A DNA stretch of 64,000 nt from CALGDE01 sp964655355 (GTDB lineage Bacteria; Cyanobacteriota; Cyanobacteriia; CACIAM-69d): the NCBI GenBank assembly GCA_964655355.1, contig CAZZMD010000002.1, forward strand, positions 74,203 through 138,202, given 5' to 3'. Below the pieces are notes generated by a model. It ran no database searches. It was given only the letters and a program-made list of their open reading frames with translations, and was not told the DNA's origin. Shown here in pieces: positions 62,601 to 64,000 of the stretch (positions within the stretch are counted from its first letter, which is position 1; every line of letters begins with the position of its first letter). The position numbers were made by a program, and so were the translations under genes.

Positions 62601-63114
62601 CCCCGTCGGCCCGGCCAATCACCACCATGCCCCGACGGATCCGACCATCGGGATCCAACACCACATCATTCGCCGTCACCCGATCCAGCCGCTCCAGGGT
62701 AGGCGGCGGCGCAATGGGCTGACCGCCTACCTTTTCAATACCAACTAAATTCTCAGTGTCCTCAAACAACTGGATCAGCTCTGCATTACCGGGATCCACC
62801 GGCAAATCTCGATAGAGATCCAAACCAATAGAATGGGGCTTTTGGTCCGCAATGCGACGAATTAAACGCGCCAGAAATTCATCTGACGCCGGCCACTGCC
62901 CCGCCAACTGAATATCACTCTCGTCGATCGTGACAATGACGATCCGCTCTTCCCGGGGCTCCGGCGATCGCCACCGCACATAGGTATCTCGCAGGGCCCA
63001 TTCCAGAAATGCAAATGTCCCCGACAAGGTGGCAAGGATCCCGACGGCAGACACCACTCCGCTGGTCAATAGAATGCGCTGCCAAAGTTGAAACCGCTTA
63101 GGTGGTAATGCCAT
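59662..63114 (-). CDS. CHASE2 histidine kinase-receiver-class III nucleotide cyclase
   Basis: The protein has 1,150 residues. An N-terminal helix (about 13-35) precedes a CHASE2 sensor (about 40-320; VIVTIDESDIQLAGQWP, HSIGLDLYRD, DRIVLIGPIAPSLND). Two or three transmembrane helices (about 325-395) follow. Then HisKA (SHELRTPVHGI), HATPase (SDTGMGIAPDNLD, HGGAGLGLAV), a receiver (LIVDDEPVNLRVL, LLDIMMPNLSG, LTKPF) and a cyclase with FSDIRGF and KYLGDGIM metal Asp, the substrate Lys, Asp in DALSDHVNLTARLEG, and the Asn/Arg pair. cAMP is the expected product. A Gln/His/Arg repeat linker (HQGQHQERHQGRHQGR) precedes the receiver. It faces the dCache cyclase tail to tail and follows a DUF928 gene on the same strand. 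Confidence 0.93.
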   Translation of the reverse strand: MALPPKRFQLWQRILLTSGVVSAVGILATLSGTFAFLEWALRDTYVRWRSPEPREERIVIVTIDESDIQLAGQWPASDEFLARLIRRIADQKPHSIGLDLYRDLPVDPGNAELIQLFEDTENLVGIEKVGGQPIAPPPTLERLDRVTANDVVLDPDGRIRRGMVVIGRADGVQREGLAAHLALNYLENQGLTLELLNAKDQIQRIGRALFAPVGDKTGDYVADSGGYQIFLNYRGDLDAFLHVSVADVLAGRAPKDIFRDRIVLIGPIAPSLNDQWPTPFNSALLPTQPLMPGVVVHANTASQILSAALEGRAMPQAPSRSAILLWILVWGMGGGLYMSVRRQMSPPIGGMILGGVSILAISYGAFRAGWLLPAVSPFLVWNISVGSAILVLLWDALERSRDDLKKYAVVLEDKNQELQRLDQLKDEFLANTSHELRTPVHGIVGLTEAIIEGATGPVHPEQTSSLNLIADSGRRLANLVDDILDFAKLENGRLELDLRPVDVRGCVEAVLAITQFLVGDRPITISHHMPPGSLAIWADENRFQQILYNLIGNAIKFTEKGQVQVIAKAVQQGTQSMIALSVSDTGMGIAPDNLDRIFESFEQGDGSTARRHGGAGLGLAVTRKLVELQGGTIAVESTVGQGSTFTVTLPASETPAMGMNSQKSIRRRRSGAGTAGAAGAAGAIATEAPTLSTLSPPAEVGRHQGQHQERHQGRHQGRILIVDDEPVNLRVLENFLNFEGYVVTAAASGQDALRVLNTLTQPVDLVLLDIMMPNLSGYDVCQMIRKTRLPSELPVIMLTAKDRPDDLIMGFKCGANDYLTKPFIKDELVTRINTHIHLSKISTAYQRFVPHAYLEFLNKQSILEVKLGDHVARDMAIMFSDIRGFTSMAEGMTSQEGFEFINRYLQLVSPILRSHGGIIMKYLGDGIMTLFSQGPHDAIHAAIAKLKALRSAPSKNATLDSVIPAPPEGVVDVVGPAPAPLDHPIRVGIAIHCGPIMLGIIGETDRMQGDALSDHVNLTARLEGLTKVYGVSLLVSEATVERLGDDHPFHLRFLGPAMVKGKREITELYEVFDGDDPKDFDLKMRTRTVFEAAVRDYCQGRFAIARAGFLQVLDIHPDDASTHHFLKRVLEAEQEETGPQWDGVLRLTHK

Positions 63115-63230
63115 GGAAGATGCGATCGCCCCCCTTTCGGGCTAGGAGCAGGGTCGGACGGAGGTGCCGTAGCGAGGAACACTCACAGAAGACACTCCCA
63201 TTGGCCTTAGCATACTCGCTCTTTACCATG

Positions 63231-63284
63231 ACGCGGGATTGGGCGCGGGATTGGGCGCGGGTTCTGGCGCGGGATTGGGCGCGG
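63231..63284. repeat. 12-bp tandem repeat before the CHASE2 gene
   Basis: About four and a half copies of GCGCGGGATTGG, one imperfect (GCGCGGGTTCTG), lie between the DUF928 gene stop and the CHASE2 cyclase start. It is probably unstable in copy number and may space the two genes. Confidence 0.85.
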
Positions 63285-63287
63285 AAA

Positions 63288-64000
63288 TCACTGCCCAGCC
63301 GTAACGTCGGTTTGGATCAGGGGTTTTGCCGCCAGGAGGGGAGCGTCGGCAATATCCTCCAGTCCCACCTGGGTCAGCAGATCAGTCCACTCTTGCTCTA
63401 GTTCAGTATTACCGGGATTGCGGCGACGGGCATCGGCCAGCACCTGCAGCGTATCGGTCCACAGCCCCGCCTGGGCTAGGTTAACGGCTTCGTCCAGGGC
63501 GATCGCCGGCGAGACCTCATCCCCATTCAGCACCGTTGCCCGCACCTCCGACGAAGCCACGCGGGTCATAATCGTCCGCAGAACGGGCGTATCGGGGGCT
63601 AATGTTTCCTCCGGTGCCAGGAACACCACCTGCCACAGATAGTCTTGCCCGATCGCTAAACCGGGGACCTCCTCGGGGAGGGACACCTCTAAAATGCCGT
63701 TGTCTTCCGTCAGGGTGACCTCAGTCTGATAATGAAACTCGCTGCCGAGACCGGTGACGCTAACAAAAGCACGATTGGCCCGGGTCGACGGCAGATACAG
63801 CATCAAACTGGGGCGATCGCTCCGGGTTTGGGTATAGCTTCCCGGGGGCAATACCGCCAGGGCATCATCCACCCAACCCTCCTCACGGCTGCCAGTACCC
63901 ACGGTGTGGGCCGGGGCGGCATCTCCCGGCGGGGCAAACCGCACGCGCCCCCGACTGCCTGCTCCAGCAGTCGTGGCAGGGGCGCGCTCTCCCCTAGGAG
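63288..64000 (-). CDS. DUF928 domain protein, N-terminus beyond the window
   Basis: The frame is open to the right edge, so the start and any signal peptide are missing. The visible 237 residues begin with an Ala/Arg/Gly/Pro-rich stretch, then RFAPPGDAAPAHTVGTGSRE. The DUF928 core follows: SDRPSLMLYLPSTRANRAFVSV, LEVSLPEEVPGLAIGQDYLWQVVFL (in parts), then a helical end (NLAQAGLWTDTLQVLADAR...ELEQEWTDLLTQVGLEDI, in parts). DUF928, CHASE2, CHAT and two-partner-secretion genes often cluster in cyanobacteria; the CHASE2 gene here follows 173 bp downstream. The role may be in a stress or envelope-sensing unit, which is inference. Confidence 0.75.
   Translation of the reverse strand, partial: PRGERAPATTAGAGSRGRVRFAPPGDAAPAHTVGTGSREEGWVDDALAVLPPGSYTQTRSDRPSLMLYLPSTRANRAFVSVTGLGSEFHYQTEVTLTEDNGILEVSLPEEVPGLAIGQDYLWQVVFLAPEETLAPDTPVLRTIMTRVASSEVRATVLNGDEVSPAIALDEAVNLAQAGLWTDTLQVLADARRRNPGNTELEQEWTDLLTQVGLEDIADAPLLAAKPLIQTDVTAGQ

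Overview
The window is cyanobacterial chromosome. The octamer GCGATCGC (HIP1) is scattered through most of it, and several genes are typical of cyanobacteria: a glucosylglycerol-phosphate phosphatase, a BicA/SulP bicarbonate transporter, two proteins ending in GUN4 domains, an SmtA/SmtB metallothionein pair, two DUF928 proteins, a CHASE2 receptor and a Uma2 protein. The DNA is fairly GC-rich and the genes are mostly monocistronic, facing either way. I cannot name genus or species. Glucosylglycerol synthesis and BicA suggest an organism that meets salt and bicarbonate-rich water, which is inference. One 100-N scaffold gap lies at 610-709.

Layout. 1-3300 is a disturbed edge: the 5' part of a sugar dehydrogenase, a 36-bp tandem array broken by the gap, a complete-looking IS6-family element, an N-terminally degenerate IS982-family transposase and two tRNA remnants. 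No HIP1 site is seen there. 3300-28900 is mostly ordinary core genome: SDR, amidase, ilvE, ychF, HEAT protein, P-type ATPase, Uma2, DUF928, Ser/Thr kinase, mnmA, AI-2E-type permease, cysK, pgi, a zinc-ribbon/GUN4 protein, a LivM-type permease, bicA, an EF-hand/DsbA fusion, smtA-smtB with operators, and a Nudix hydrolase. 28972-31164 is an AT-rich, HIP1-free LRR-Roc-COR GTPase gene. 31300-36100 holds mutS2, a DUF4279 protein and a kinase-GUN4 fusion. 36114-39752 encodes a very unusual acidic repeat protein of about 1,210 residues that carries a basic Arg/Thr/Gly-rich insert. 40000-52800 holds hisS, a glycosyltransferase-like protein, cca, a MacB-type permease, two identical tRNA-Asp genes, glyA, stpA, a dienelactone hydrolase, a family-4 glycosyltransferase and small conserved-looking ORFs.

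53080-64000 is a second-messenger region: a PAS-GAF-GGDEF diguanylate cyclase, then two giant convergent proteins that each join a sensor (dCache or CHASE2), histidine kinase, receiver and class III nucleotide cyclase in one chain, and a DUF928 gene running off the window.

The most notable candidates for undescribed biology are: the repeat protein and its 30-bp-adjacent kinase-GUN4 gene; the convergent kinase-receiver-cyclase pair; the EF-hand/DsbA fusion with a lost active-site Cys; the metallothionein with a changed ligand set; and the probably imported Roco gene. Functions are inferred from recognised family motifs. No database search was run.
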